A program made the position numbers and the translations under genes. A stretch of DNA of 12,045 nucleotides. It comes from an uncultured bacterium. Lineage in GTDB: Bacteria; Patescibacteriota; Minisyncoccia; Minisyncoccales; JAQTVQ01. The DNA is taken from NCBI GenBank assembly GCA_903839905.1, contig CAIMDX010000057.1:1-12045 (forward strand), given 5' to 3'. The notes under the pieces are model-generated. The model did no database searches. It saw nothing but the letters and a program-made list of their open reading frames with translations, and was not told the origin of the DNA. Of the stretch, positions 1 to 7,937 are shown one piece after another; positions within the stretch are counted from its first letter, which is position 1; every line of letters starts with the position of its first letter.

Positions 1-1789
1 CCTCTCGCTCGAATTGTTCCGTGTCTTTTCCATTCAACATCTTATGGTAAATTCCGTACTCCCGGTCACTAGTATTCAAAGCTCCCGGTTCATAAGAAGT
101 AACTATGGCGCACCTTGTAAATCCTTGTTGTTGGAAAATCTCGTAATAACGGCAAGCTTCATAAATACTGCTCGCTATCAGCATCGCATTGCCGCGTCCG
201 CTGGCCAAACGGTCTTTTTTATAAAAATCGTCCAAAATATCAAAAACAATTTTCTCCAACCGCGAAGTAGAAGATAGCAAGGTTTGCATAGTTCCCCAGC
301 GTCGCTTAAGTTCCGCCTTGGCAACATCGGTCAACCCTTTTGTTCTTTCCTCGAACCAGTCATCAATCTTATCCTGCGAAACTATATTTTGGTCAACGCG
401 GCGAGCTTCATAGCGCAAATCCAATACCACTTTATCCTTTACCGCTTCGTCATATTTGTAGGTATGGATATAAGAACCCCAAATTGCATTGCTATTGGTT
501 TTATCAATTTTTAAAAGCGGCGTACCGGTAAAACCAATAAATGTCGCTTTGGGCAATAGAACCTTCATTGCTTCGTGCAATTTGCCGGTATGGGAACGAT
601 GGCATTCGTCAACGAACACGAAAACATCACCTTTGGCAGAAAAATTATCCGGTAACTCACGTTTTAAATCAACGATGTATTTCTCAATATCTTCTTCATT
701 GGTTTCCGATCTTTTGCCAAACTTATGTATCAATGAACACAAAAGCCAGTTATTCTTGGTATTAAGTTGGTTTATCAAATCACGCGAGCTTTTCGTTCGG
801 TATATCTGTTCATTAACTCCCGAAAACACCCCCTCGATCTGCTGGTCAAGCTCAGTGCGATCGGTTAAAACCAAAACCCGCGGATCCGCCAAATTCTCAT
901 AAATCCAGCGCGCCAGCCAAACCATCGTTAAACTCTTACCGCTCCCCTGTGTGTGCCAAATAATACCACCCTCGTGCCGTTTAAGACATTCTTGCGCCGC
1001 TTTTACGCCGAAGTATTGGTTATGCCGGCAGGTCTTTTTAATGCCGTAGTCAAATACGATAAAATCGTGGATTATTTCCAATAACCGCTTCTTTTCACAA
1101 ACCTGCATAAGACGACGATCCAAAAGGTTTTCGCTCTCCATTCCCGGCTCTTTCCAGCTTAAATAATATTCTTCGGTAGTTTCGGTAGTTCCATAACGCA
1201 AACCTTCGGTATCATTGCCCGCCATTAAAAGCTGGACTGTTGCAAAAAATGGCTTTATAAATTCGTCTCGCTGATTACCGATGTTCTGGCGGATACCTTC
1301 GGAAACGCTCACGATACTGCGCTTTAACTCAATCACGCCCACGGCAATACCATTCACGTAGAGCACAATATCAGGACGCTTGACGCGATTGCCCTTGATA
1401 GTAACCTCTTCGGCAAAAGCAAAGTGATTATTTTCCGGCTGTTCCCAATCAATCAGATATACGGTCTTGGGGTTCATCCCGAACATCTCGCGCACTTTTA
1501 TCCCGTAACGCAACAAATCATAAACCTCCCGATTTATGTCAAACAAGCTGGCGTTCTGATTACCAGCAACCCGCACAATCTCAGCAATCGCCTTGTCAAT
1601 CAGCTTGGCACTATAACCCTTGCGCGTCAGATATGAACGCAAAAGGTCAATCTCGATATTGCTATTGCCTTCGCGATCCTCCCAATTGCCAAGATATTCG
1701 TAACCAAGCCGGTCGCGCAGTAACCCCACGATCCGATCTTGGGTTTTGCGTTCAAGCTGACCAACTTGGCTGGTGTCTGTTGTGCTCAT
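1..1789 (-). CDS. hsdR: Type I restriction endonuclease subunit R, 3' end missing
   Basis: This is the motor and nuclease subunit of a type I restriction-modification enzyme, which uses ATP to translocate DNA and cuts when the host methylation mark is absent. I read an uninterrupted frame of 596 codons from the ATG at 1789 to the left edge. A PD-(D/E)xK nuclease core is visible at D140 followed by E154-L-K156. The SF2 helicase motifs follow: Walker A QGSGKS at 281-286, VLVLTDR near 305-311, DECH at 394-397 and GFTGTP at 419-424. The family is usually about 1000 residues, so the rest of helicase domain 2 and the C-terminal HsdM-docking helices lie outside the window. The start is one base after the hsdS stop, with only a weak purine stretch upstream, so translation is probably coupled to hsdS. 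Nothing suggests that it is broken. The family assignment is secure. Confidence 0.95.
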   Translation of the reverse strand, partial: MSTTDTSQVGQLERKTQDRIVGLLRDRLGYEYLGNWEDREGNSNIEIDLLRSYLTRKGYSAKLIDKAIAEIVRVAGNQNASLFDINREVYDLLRYGIKVREMFGMNPKTVYLIDWEQPENNHFAFAEEVTIKGNRVKRPDIVLYVNGIAVGVIELKRSIVSVSEGIRQNIGNQRDEFIKPFFATVQLLMAGNDTEGLRYGTTETTEEYYLSWKEPGMESENLLDRRLMQVCEKKRLLEIIHDFIVFDYGIKKTCRHNQYFGVKAAQECLKRHEGGIIWHTQGSGKSLTMVWLARWIYENLADPRVLVLTDRTELDQQIEGVFSGVNEQIYRTKSSRDLINQLNTKNNWLLCSLIHKFGKRSETNEEDIEKYIVDLKRELPDNFSAKGDVFVFVDECHRSHTGKLHEAMKVLLPKATFIGFTGTPLLKIDKTNSNAIWGSYIHTYKYDEAVKDKVVLDLRYEARRVDQNIVSQDKIDDWFEERTKGLTDVAKAELKRRWGTMQTLLSSTSRLEKIVFDILDDFYKKDRLASGRGNAMLIASSIYEACRYYEIFQQQGFTRCAIVTSYEPGALNTSDREYGIYHKMLNGKDTEQFERE

Positions 1790-1790
1790 A

Positions 1791-3053
1791 TTATTTAGTT
1801 AGTAACCTAATTTTACCGGTTAAAAGCGCCTGCATCGTTCCTTGTTTGATCGCGTGGTATTTATCAAGATGATCCTCCAATCTCTCTATTCCCAAATCCA
1901 TATCAGATAGGATTGTTATTATAAGAATTTGCTCCTCAATTTGTGGTAATAAAATCTCAAAACTTTTAACCATACCTGAATTTAAATTTGATTGTGTACC
2001 CTGCTGACCCATTGTTTTGACTCGCTCTTTTATAAAGGTTAAGTAGTAATACAAAAATTGGTTATTAAGAATTTTTTTTGGTCTAATTCCCAAAATTGCT
2101 TGGCTTGTGCAAACTGCTTTCGTTGCTATACAACATTCGCCCAATGATGCATACATAGCGTATAGTACTGTTCCCTTAGGAAACATTTTTGCGGCGCTAT
2201 TAGTAAATCCTTTATTAGTAAGATAACGTTCTGTATTAAATAAATATTTTCTAACGTTTGTCATGTCGGTGATAGAAACCCAAGAAATATCCCCTCCGTA
2301 ATACTCTGATACAGAGGTTAATGGCGTACCTCCGCTACCCGTTTCAGTGATTTCTCCGAGCTTTCTCATTTTCCATTTATCGCTAAACCCAGGCAATCGA
2401 CGCCTACCCGTGAGCAATTCCTGCATCGCCCCCTGCTTAATCATTTTTTTCTTTTCGATCAGCTTTTCCAATTTTTCTATCAGCGAGTCGATGTCGGTTA
2501 AAACGTTAGCGATTGCATTTTGTTCCTTCACCGATTTGGGGAAACAAATCTCAATTTTATCTAATTTATGCCTTTGGATACCTTGCGCGGTCGTACCAGT
2601 GGCATTATTCAGCAATTCTTTTTGAAAATGGGAACCAGCTAATAATTTTGCCAGAAAATTCTTAGTGAGTCCTTTTGGTTTTATGAGGATTACTCTTTGG
2701 CTAAGAATATATTTTTTGTTATCTGGTATTTGCGCGACATTGCCAAGTGGAGCTTCCATTGTGAGCAATACGTCATCTTTTTCGCAGGTTCCTTGCACCA
2801 TCCATTTTTTATAAAGCTCATCACTACCAAAATAAGCTTCTTTACTACAATCAATTTTGCCCATCTGAACATTATTAGCGGACAAGGCAAGTATATTACC
2901 TTTACCCCATTCCATACCAATTTTTTTGGGGGTTCGCCCTCTATAGTCAATATATTTATCTACAATATTTATAAATTGATCGGTATCCCAATCATCCGGG
3001 ATTACACCAATCTCGGTTTGTTTATATCCTTTCTTTATCGTGTTGATAACCAT
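1791..3053 (-). CDS. hsdS: Type I restriction-modification specificity subunit S
   Basis: This 420-residue subunit recognises the bipartite DNA target and holds the HsdM and HsdR subunits together. It has the usual two-halved structure. The first target-recognition domain spans about 10-175. A central conserved helical spacer at about 177-222 ends in MIKQGAMQELLTGRRRL (204-220). The second target-recognition domain spans about 226-372. A distal conserved spacer at about 374-417 ends in AIKQGTMQALLTGKIRL (401-417). The two spacers are internal repeats of each other, as expected for HsdS. The length is normal. The ATG at 3053 directly abuts the TAA of the upstream small gene, and the stop is one base before hsdR. 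By eye the recognition domains are more AT-rich than hsdM and hsdR, which fits exchange of specificity modules. The target sequence cannot be read from the protein. Confidence 0.95.
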   Translation of the reverse strand: MVINTIKKGYKQTEIGVIPDDWDTDQFINIVDKYIDYRGRTPKKIGMEWGKGNILALSANNVQMGKIDCSKEAYFGSDELYKKWMVQGTCEKDDVLLTMEAPLGNVAQIPDNKKYILSQRVILIKPKGLTKNFLAKLLAGSHFQKELLNNATGTTAQGIQRHKLDKIEICFPKSVKEQNAIANVLTDIDSLIEKLEKLIEKKKMIKQGAMQELLTGRRRLPGFSDKWKMRKLGEITETGSGGTPLTSVSEYYGGDISWVSITDMTNVRKYLFNTERYLTNKGFTNSAAKMFPKGTVLYAMYASLGECCIATKAVCTSQAILGIRPKKILNNQFLYYYLTFIKERVKTMGQQGTQSNLNSGMVKSFEILLPQIEEQILIITILSDMDLGIERLEDHLDKYHAIKQGTMQALLTGKIRLLTK

Positions 3054-3266
3054 TTATTTATCTTTATGCAGCAATTTAACGTATATCTTTTTCCAAGAAC
3101 GCGGCGGATTTCTACAAATCTTATCATCATTTGCAAATGCGCAAATAGATGGCGCTGATTTTAACTTGCATATGTCTGGATTTGAATGTCGGCAACCATA
3201 TGTCTGCATTTCTGTATCTCGCTCATTCAACGGTGCGTCTTGTGGTATTTGAACACTTTTTTCCAT
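3054..3266 (-). CDS. Small Cys-rich protein encoded between hsdM and hsdS
   Basis: I do not recognise a named family for this 70-residue protein. It has C25, H27, C33, C42 and C51, spaced C-x-H-x5-C-x8-C-x8-C, which would suit a small metal-binding or disulfide-bonded fold. A basic tail follows with PPRSWKK at 54-60. The segment CRHSNPDIC (25-33) looks like a conserved motif rather than random translation. There is no signal peptide or membrane segment, so it is probably cytoplasmic. The gene starts 9 bases after the hsdM stop and its TAA touches the hsdS ATG in the same frame. It therefore looks like a true cistron of the restriction operon, and a stop readthrough would fuse it to HsdS. The reality of the gene rests on operon packing and the Cys pattern. 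An accessory role in assembly or control of the type I enzyme is inference. Confidence 0.7.
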   Translation of the reverse strand: MEKSVQIPQDAPLNERDTEMQTYGCRHSNPDICKLKSAPSICAFANDDKICRNPPRSWKKIYVKLLHKDK

Positions 3267-3275
3267 ATGAGTTAT

Positions 3276-5705
3276 TTACGAAGTAAAACCCATCTTTTTA
3301 AGATTGGCATCAACTTTGGCGGACAGCTTTTTAACTTCATCGTTAATCTGTGGCAACGGCTCTTCGTAACGCAATGCTAATTCTTTAATCCGGCCTGCTA
3401 ACTTCTGCGAAAGCTGATCGATTTCGCTCCTCAATACGCCCTCGATTGCCGCCATCCATTTTTGCTCAACCAAAAGTTTGCGCATCTCTTCATCTAAAAG
3501 CTTGGCCGCCTTGGCAGGAACCTTAGCTTCTAAATCAGCTTCGATAGACTTAATCTGGCCTTTTGTCTGCGTTTCCTCATCGAACAAAGCAGCATATTTT
3601 CGCAATACTGCCATTTCGTCATTAAAGTTTGTATCTCCTTTAATTTCCTTTATCCTTTTCTGAACCGCGCCTTTTGTGATCTTGTCGCCATCAATAACTT
3701 CGAAAAGCAACCCCTCCTCCCCGCCGTGTTCATCTTTTAGTTCATCCATTTGCGCGGCAATTTTTTCCAGTTTGGCATTAGCATCAGCAAGTTGTTTCTG
3801 TTCTTGCGGGAAATAATTTTGGATTATCAGCGGAATTGGGATCAATCTTCCTTCCAATCCGTTGAGACCTTCAATATCCTTTTTGCCTTTCTTTGTTTCC
3901 TTTTGAAGCCGCGGCACTTGGCCGGCAGCAACCCAACCGTCAACGGTAAGAATATAAACATCATCCTGCATCGTCTGGCCCCAGTACTCCATCAGATGTT
4001 GATAAATAGCGTACTTATCAATCAAAGCGACGTTTTCAAACGCGACCAAAAGATTATTGGCAATCGGCTCGATAAGCGCCTTGGGATGGTCTTTCGTGGA
4101 AATTTCTTCAAGGGTTTTAACCGATTTTGCTCGCCAAACGTTAAAGGTTCTCAAAACGCTTTCGCGGAATTTATCAAATTCTTGGTTTGCCAAAATTTTA
4201 GCTTTAACTTCGGTAACCGGTATTGCCAACTGGCTAAATCCCTTGCGATCAGCTGGTTTGAATATTTCTTTCCTTAACGTTGAACATACCTGCCAGTAAT
4301 TGCTCAACGCCTCAATATCGGCATTGGGAATACCGCCTTTTAAATGTGCTTCGATGTTTTGAATATCCTCGGTTTCCTGCGTATCAATATAGCGCGGTAA
4401 ATTAAGGTTGTATTCTTTATCTTGAATTTCCTCATTAGGGACGAAGCGCGAGAACTTCGGAATTTCAAGCTGTCCACTGAAAGTATCCACGATCCTTTTT
4501 ATATCTTGCTCCCGCAAGCGGTTCTTATTACCATCTTTAACAAATCCCTTTGAAGCATCAATCATAAAGATACCTTTCCGGCTGGCCGCAGTCTCTTTGT
4601 CTAAAACAATAATGCACGCCGGAATACCTGTGCCATAGAATAGATTTGCCGGCAAACCAATTATGCCTTTGATGTACCCTCTTTGAATTATGTTTTTTCG
4701 GATCTCGGCCTCAGAATTGCCACGAAAAAGGACGCCGTGAGGCAATATCACCGCCCCGCGTCCTGTGCTTTTCATTGACCGCAGGATATGAAGCAAAAAC
4801 GCAAAATCGCCATTCTTGGCAGGCGGTATGCCATATCCAGTGAAACGATCATACAAATCGTTCTCGGGATTAAACCCGGTACGCCACGCCTTATAGGAAA
4901 ATGGCGGATTGGCAACCACGAAGTTAAAAGTCTTTAAAGCTCCCTTATCAAGAAAAAGCGGATTGGACAACGTACTTTGCCCTTTTTCTATTACCGCAGT
5001 TGGCTGATTATGAAGCCACATATTCATCTTTGCCAACGCTGCCGTCGCATTATCAAGCTCTTGACCATATATTGCGATATTGTTGGGTGTTTCCGCCGCC
5101 ACTTTAAGAAGCAACGATCCGCTACCGCACGCCGGATCGTAAACAGTTTCCATTGTCCCGGCCGCCTTGCTCGCGCCGATCACTTTGGCAATAATTCGCG
5201 AAACTTCCGCCGGTGTGTAGAATTGCCCCTTGCTTTTACCCGACTCAACCGCAAAATGCTTCATTAAAAATTCGTAGGCATCGCCAAGAAGATCGTCCCC
5301 CTCGGCGCGATTGTGGCTAAAATCCAAGTCTGGGTTTTCAAAAATGGCGACCAGCTTGGTAAGCCGGTCAACCATTGCTTTGCCATCGCCAAGCTTATCC
5401 GAGTCGTTAAAGCTTACACTATTTATAACACCCAACAAACCATTGGCCTTGGCAAGATTAGCTAAAACAATATCAATGCCCTCGCCAATATTTGGCTTGC
5501 CTTTTAATGCTACCAAATCCGCAAAACTCCCATTTTCAGGTATAACAACATCTGAATTTTTCTTACCAGCATATTTATCAGAAACATAACGAACAAAAAG
5601 AAGCACAAGGACATAATCCTTATATTGCGACGCGTCCATTCCTCCGCGCAACTCATCGCATCCCTGCCATATCGAACTGTAAAGCTGTGATTTCTTAATT
5701 GCCAT
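3276..5705 (-). CDS. hsdM: Type I restriction-modification methyltransferase subunit M, long form
   Basis: This subunit transfers a methyl group from S-adenosylmethionine to adenine in the target chosen by HsdS. The N-terminal helical HsdM domain covers about 5-150. The N6-adenine methyltransferase domain follows, with GQFYTP at 160-165, the SAM-binding motif DPACGSG at 190-196 and the catalytic NPPF at 266-269. The methylase core ends near residue 440. HsdM is commonly about 500-550 residues, whereas this one has 809. The extra C-terminal region of about 360 residues is rich in helices and charged coiled-coil-like segments (about 636-660 and 695-805), with a short aromatic and hydrophobic island near 580-632. 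Long HsdM forms exist in many bacteria, so this is a known variant rather than a fusion error. The gene starts 14 bases after the DUF262 gene, without a clear Shine-Dalgarno sequence. Confidence 0.95.
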   Translation of the reverse strand: MAIKKSQLYSSIWQGCDELRGGMDASQYKDYVLVLLFVRYVSDKYAGKKNSDVVIPENGSFADLVALKGKPNIGEGIDIVLANLAKANGLLGVINSVSFNDSDKLGDGKAMVDRLTKLVAIFENPDLDFSHNRAEGDDLLGDAYEFLMKHFAVESGKSKGQFYTPAEVSRIIAKVIGASKAAGTMETVYDPACGSGSLLLKVAAETPNNIAIYGQELDNATAALAKMNMWLHNQPTAVIEKGQSTLSNPLFLDKGALKTFNFVVANPPFSYKAWRTGFNPENDLYDRFTGYGIPPAKNGDFAFLLHILRSMKSTGRGAVILPHGVLFRGNSEAEIRKNIIQRGYIKGIIGLPANLFYGTGIPACIIVLDKETAASRKGIFMIDASKGFVKDGNKNRLREQDIKRIVDTFSGQLEIPKFSRFVPNEEIQDKEYNLNLPRYIDTQETEDIQNIEAHLKGGIPNADIEALSNYWQVCSTLRKEIFKPADRKGFSQLAIPVTEVKAKILANQEFDKFRESVLRTFNVWRAKSVKTLEEISTKDHPKALIEPIANNLLVAFENVALIDKYAIYQHLMEYWGQTMQDDVYILTVDGWVAAGQVPRLQKETKKGKKDIEGLNGLEGRLIPIPLIIQNYFPQEQKQLADANAKLEKIAAQMDELKDEHGGEEGLLFEVIDGDKITKGAVQKRIKEIKGDTNFNDEMAVLRKYAALFDEETQTKGQIKSIEADLEAKVPAKAAKLLDEEMRKLLVEQKWMAAIEGVLRSEIDQLSQKLAGRIKELALRYEEPLPQINDEVKKLSAKVDANLKKMGFTS

Positions 5706-5719
5706 ATTTAAAATTCAAT

Positions 5720-7828
5720 TTATTCTTCGCTTTCATTATTATCTTCCTCTATTTCTGTCTCTAATACATCATTTTCTAATTCAATACCGATAATACGAGA
5801 AATCCACTCAACTGAAGCCTCACCCTGTTTTTTTACAATGCTGTTCATCGGCCTTACGTGCATAAAAGAATTTCTATATTCTTTTAAATTCAAAAAGTGT
5901 TTTTGAGTCTCTAATTTAGACCCAAAATCGTTGTTAAAAATATCCCAATTTGCTTGGATAATTTGGTTATAATCCATTACATCGCAAAAGTTCAGTCTTT
6001 CGGAATTTTTGATCTCTTTCCCTTGCTCGTAAGGATGTTTTTTATATAATTCTGCTATTCTTTCTTTGGTTCTTTCCTGAATATCACCAGGTATTTTTTT
6101 CCAATAGTCATCGCCGAAAGACAAAGATAATTTTCCGTTTAAATAAATCCGTATTTCTTTTTCGAGATTCTCTAAAACTTCCAAAGGATTTGTCTTCATT
6201 TGGCTCTCGAGCTCCGAAACACCTCCCGTCAAACCTTTGATTGATTCAAAAATCAAAAACCCTCTTTCTTTAATAAACTGGTCGTAATCATTTTTCCATA
6301 TTGCCGCGTCAGTATTACCATTAATTAGATGTGATTCCATTGTTTCGGAAAATTTTTTGTTCGTCTCTTTGTATCTTGAAAAATAGTCAGACGGGCTTTC
6401 CTTTTTGATTTCCCTATTTAACTCACCGGGAATAAAAGCGAAATTTAATAATAAATGTTTTCTTTTGATATGATTTTTCGATAAAAATGATTTAGGAAAA
6501 ATATGATGCTTCTCGTGGTTATTAAATTCAGAACAAAGGGTATGATCCAAAATAACCGCCGAGTTATCTTTAAAGTGTCTCGGCGACGATAAAGCTAAAA
6601 GACAAAATATGGCATTTTTTACCGCAGATCGAGTATAAATTAAAATCCTCTCGATATCTTCTTGAGCCAAATTAACGGGAATATTTAACTTTATAGATTC
6701 TCCGGATAAGGCTTTATCAAAATATTCGTGAACGTCATTGCCCATTACAGTCAAAGTTGACGCGCTATAACGTTGAGAGAAGGCCGAGCGCCAAAACCAT
6801 TTTTTAATAAATTCTGATTGAGTCGGTGTTAAAGAATGGCCATTATTTTTAGCGAATAAATAGCTAACCATTGCAATCATCGAGGGATACGGAATAAACT
6901 CATAAATCTTTACGCCAAAATTATTCCGCAGATAATCAATGGTACTTTCAATGGCCTGCTCTGCTATCGACCAGTTATTAATTAATTCTTCGTTAGTTAG
7001 CTGAAACTGAAACGCCCTAGTGGCTTGACCCTTAATTAAAAGAGAAAGAAGTTGAGCGACGACTTCTTCCGAGATTCTTCCAAACCCCTTATCTTCTAAT
7101 TTATTGTTTAATTCTTTAACTTTATCTTTTAAGTCGAAGTCATTACTCCACGTATTAGCTACAACAAGATCAAATAACCCTAGCCTTTTCCCTCCCTGAT
7201 TAATTCTTTCAAAGATTCGAATAGCTTCTTCCAAATGAACGTCCTTGACCTCCACAACAGACATCGGATAGTTTGTTAAAATTCTTTGGCATTTTTTAAA
7301 AATTTTCCTTCTTTCTGGAGATAAATTATCATAAACTTCATCCTTATCATCTGCATCAAAAAAACGCCAAACAGATATTATGCGTTCCTTGTCTTCATTG
7401 CGTTTTACGACTAAAAATTCTTCTTTGTCCAAATCGAAACAAATCTTTTTATAGTCTTTCGGTTTTCCTTTACCAAAACTTAGCTCAAGGCCCTTAGCTG
7501 CAACATACAACGATGTTATTCGTTGTTGGCCATCAAGTATCATTTTGATCGGCTGGTAATCATCCGGTTCCGGTAAATTAAGCTCTTTTACGTCCTTATA
7601 TAATTTTCTAAATTGTTGAGGAGTGATCCATAAGAAAAAACTACCTATGGGAAATTCTCTGTAAATACTGTCAAAAAGTTTTGCAACTCGCGTTCTTTCC
7701 CAAACATAATCGCGCTGAAAACGAGGAATTCGCAAAATTCCTTTATTCATCTCATAGATAACATCATTCAGGTTACTATGTTTAACTTCAATTTTTGATC
7801 CTTCTTGCATATTTCTGGTCGTGGCCAA
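5720..7828 (-). CDS. DUF262 (GmrSD-type) protein with HNH and putative C-terminal HEPN domain
   Basis: This 702-residue protein looks like a defence nuclease of the GmrSD type IV superfamily. The N-terminal DUF262 domain shows IPRFQRDYVW (34-43), the signature ILDGQQR (97-103) and FERINQGGKRL (206-216). Known members use this domain to bind and hydrolyse nucleotide. A DUF1524-like HNH region has HHIFP at 441-445 and conserved Asn at 462 and 471. The last 150 residues are not part of GmrSD. They contain a helical region ending in YRNSFMH (651-657), which fits the R-N-x3-H catalytic motif of HEPN ribonucleases and resembles Swt1-type HEPN domains. A very acidic tail follows. It is the first gene of the hsd operon, 14 bases before hsdM, which suggests a back-up or guarded effector role. 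The start is uncertain: TTG at 7828 or ATG at 7810. A TGA at 7840-7838 closes the frame upstream. Confidence 0.88.
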   Translation of the reverse strand: MATTRNMQEGSKIEVKHSNLNDVIYEMNKGILRIPRFQRDYVWERTRVAKLFDSIYREFPIGSFFLWITPQQFRKLYKDVKELNLPEPDDYQPIKMILDGQQRITSLYVAAKGLELSFGKGKPKDYKKICFDLDKEEFLVVKRNEDKERIISVWRFFDADDKDEVYDNLSPERRKIFKKCQRILTNYPMSVVEVKDVHLEEAIRIFERINQGGKRLGLFDLVVANTWSNDFDLKDKVKELNNKLEDKGFGRISEEVVAQLLSLLIKGQATRAFQFQLTNEELINNWSIAEQAIESTIDYLRNNFGVKIYEFIPYPSMIAMVSYLFAKNNGHSLTPTQSEFIKKWFWRSAFSQRYSASTLTVMGNDVHEYFDKALSGESIKLNIPVNLAQEDIERILIYTRSAVKNAIFCLLALSSPRHFKDNSAVILDHTLCSEFNNHEKHHIFPKSFLSKNHIKRKHLLLNFAFIPGELNREIKKESPSDYFSRYKETNKKFSETMESHLINGNTDAAIWKNDYDQFIKERGFLIFESIKGLTGGVSELESQMKTNPLEVLENLEKEIRIYLNGKLSLSFGDDYWKKIPGDIQERTKERIAELYKKHPYEQGKEIKNSERLNFCDVMDYNQIIQANWDIFNNDFGSKLETQKHFLNLKEYRNSFMHVRPMNSIVKKQGEASVEWISRIIGIELENDVLETEIEEDNNESEE

Positions 7829-7841
7829 GGCTTTGATTCAT
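7788..7841 (-). CDS. Possible 17-residue leader ORF overlapping the DUF262 start
   Basis: An ATG at 7841 follows a purine-rich AAGGGAAAGGA ribosome-binding site four bases upstream, far better than anything before the DUF262 start codons. It reads MNQSLGHDQKYARRIKN and stops at 7790-7788, in a different frame from the DUF262 gene. It could be a coupling leader. Alternatively, a one-base indel, real or from assembly, may have separated the true DUF262 start from its body. The signals are visible, but the coding status is a guess. Confidence 0.25.
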   Translation of the reverse strand: MNQSLGHDQKYARRIKN

Positions 7842-7863
7842 TATTTCCTTTCCCTTAACCTTC

Positions 7864-7897
7864 ATTATAATTTAACTTCTTTTGGGCTTTTTTTCAA
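7864..7897 (-). promoter_or_regulatory. Possible promoter of the DUF262-hsd operon
   Basis: A perfect TATAAT reads on the minus strand at 7869-7864, which would place transcription start near 7857, just before the purine-rich ribosome-binding site and the DUF262 operon. The best -35 candidate, TTGAAA at 7897-7892, lies 22 bases away, which is too far for a standard sigma-70 promoter. The -10 alone is the stronger evidence. Position upstream of a tightly packed operon supports the call. Confidence 0.45.
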
Positions 7898-7902
7898 TTT
7901 TC

Positions 7903-7923
7903 GACGAAGCCTATGGCTTCGTC
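7903..7923. repeat. Perfect 9-bp inverted repeat with 3-base loop
   Basis: GACGAAGCC at 7903-7911 and GGCTTCGTC at 7915-7923 are exact reverse complements around TAT. The stem lies just upstream of the operon promoter candidate. Neither side carries a clean T tract, although the plus-strand side is AT-rich, so it is a weak terminator at best. It could instead be a protein-binding site or an element end. Confidence 0.6.
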
Positions 7924-7937
7924 AAATTTATTTATAT

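Noticed and set aside
489..902. Plus-strand open frame of 137 residues
   Set aside because: It is antisense to hsdR, which shows clear helicase motifs in the opposite frame. No family motif and no ribosome-binding site were seen.
1826..2445. Similarity between the two CTGCATCG-containing stretches as a DNA repeat
   Set aside because: They are the two HsdS conserved spacers. The likeness is at protein level and is expected for the family.
2697..3158. Plus-strand open frame of 153 residues, rich in Phe and Ile
   Set aside because: It is antisense to hsdS and the small Cys-rich gene. The hydrophobic look comes from reading AT-rich coding DNA backwards.
3750..4277. Plus-strand open frame of 175 residues
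   Set aside because: It is antisense to the hsdM C-terminal extension and has no recognisable domain.
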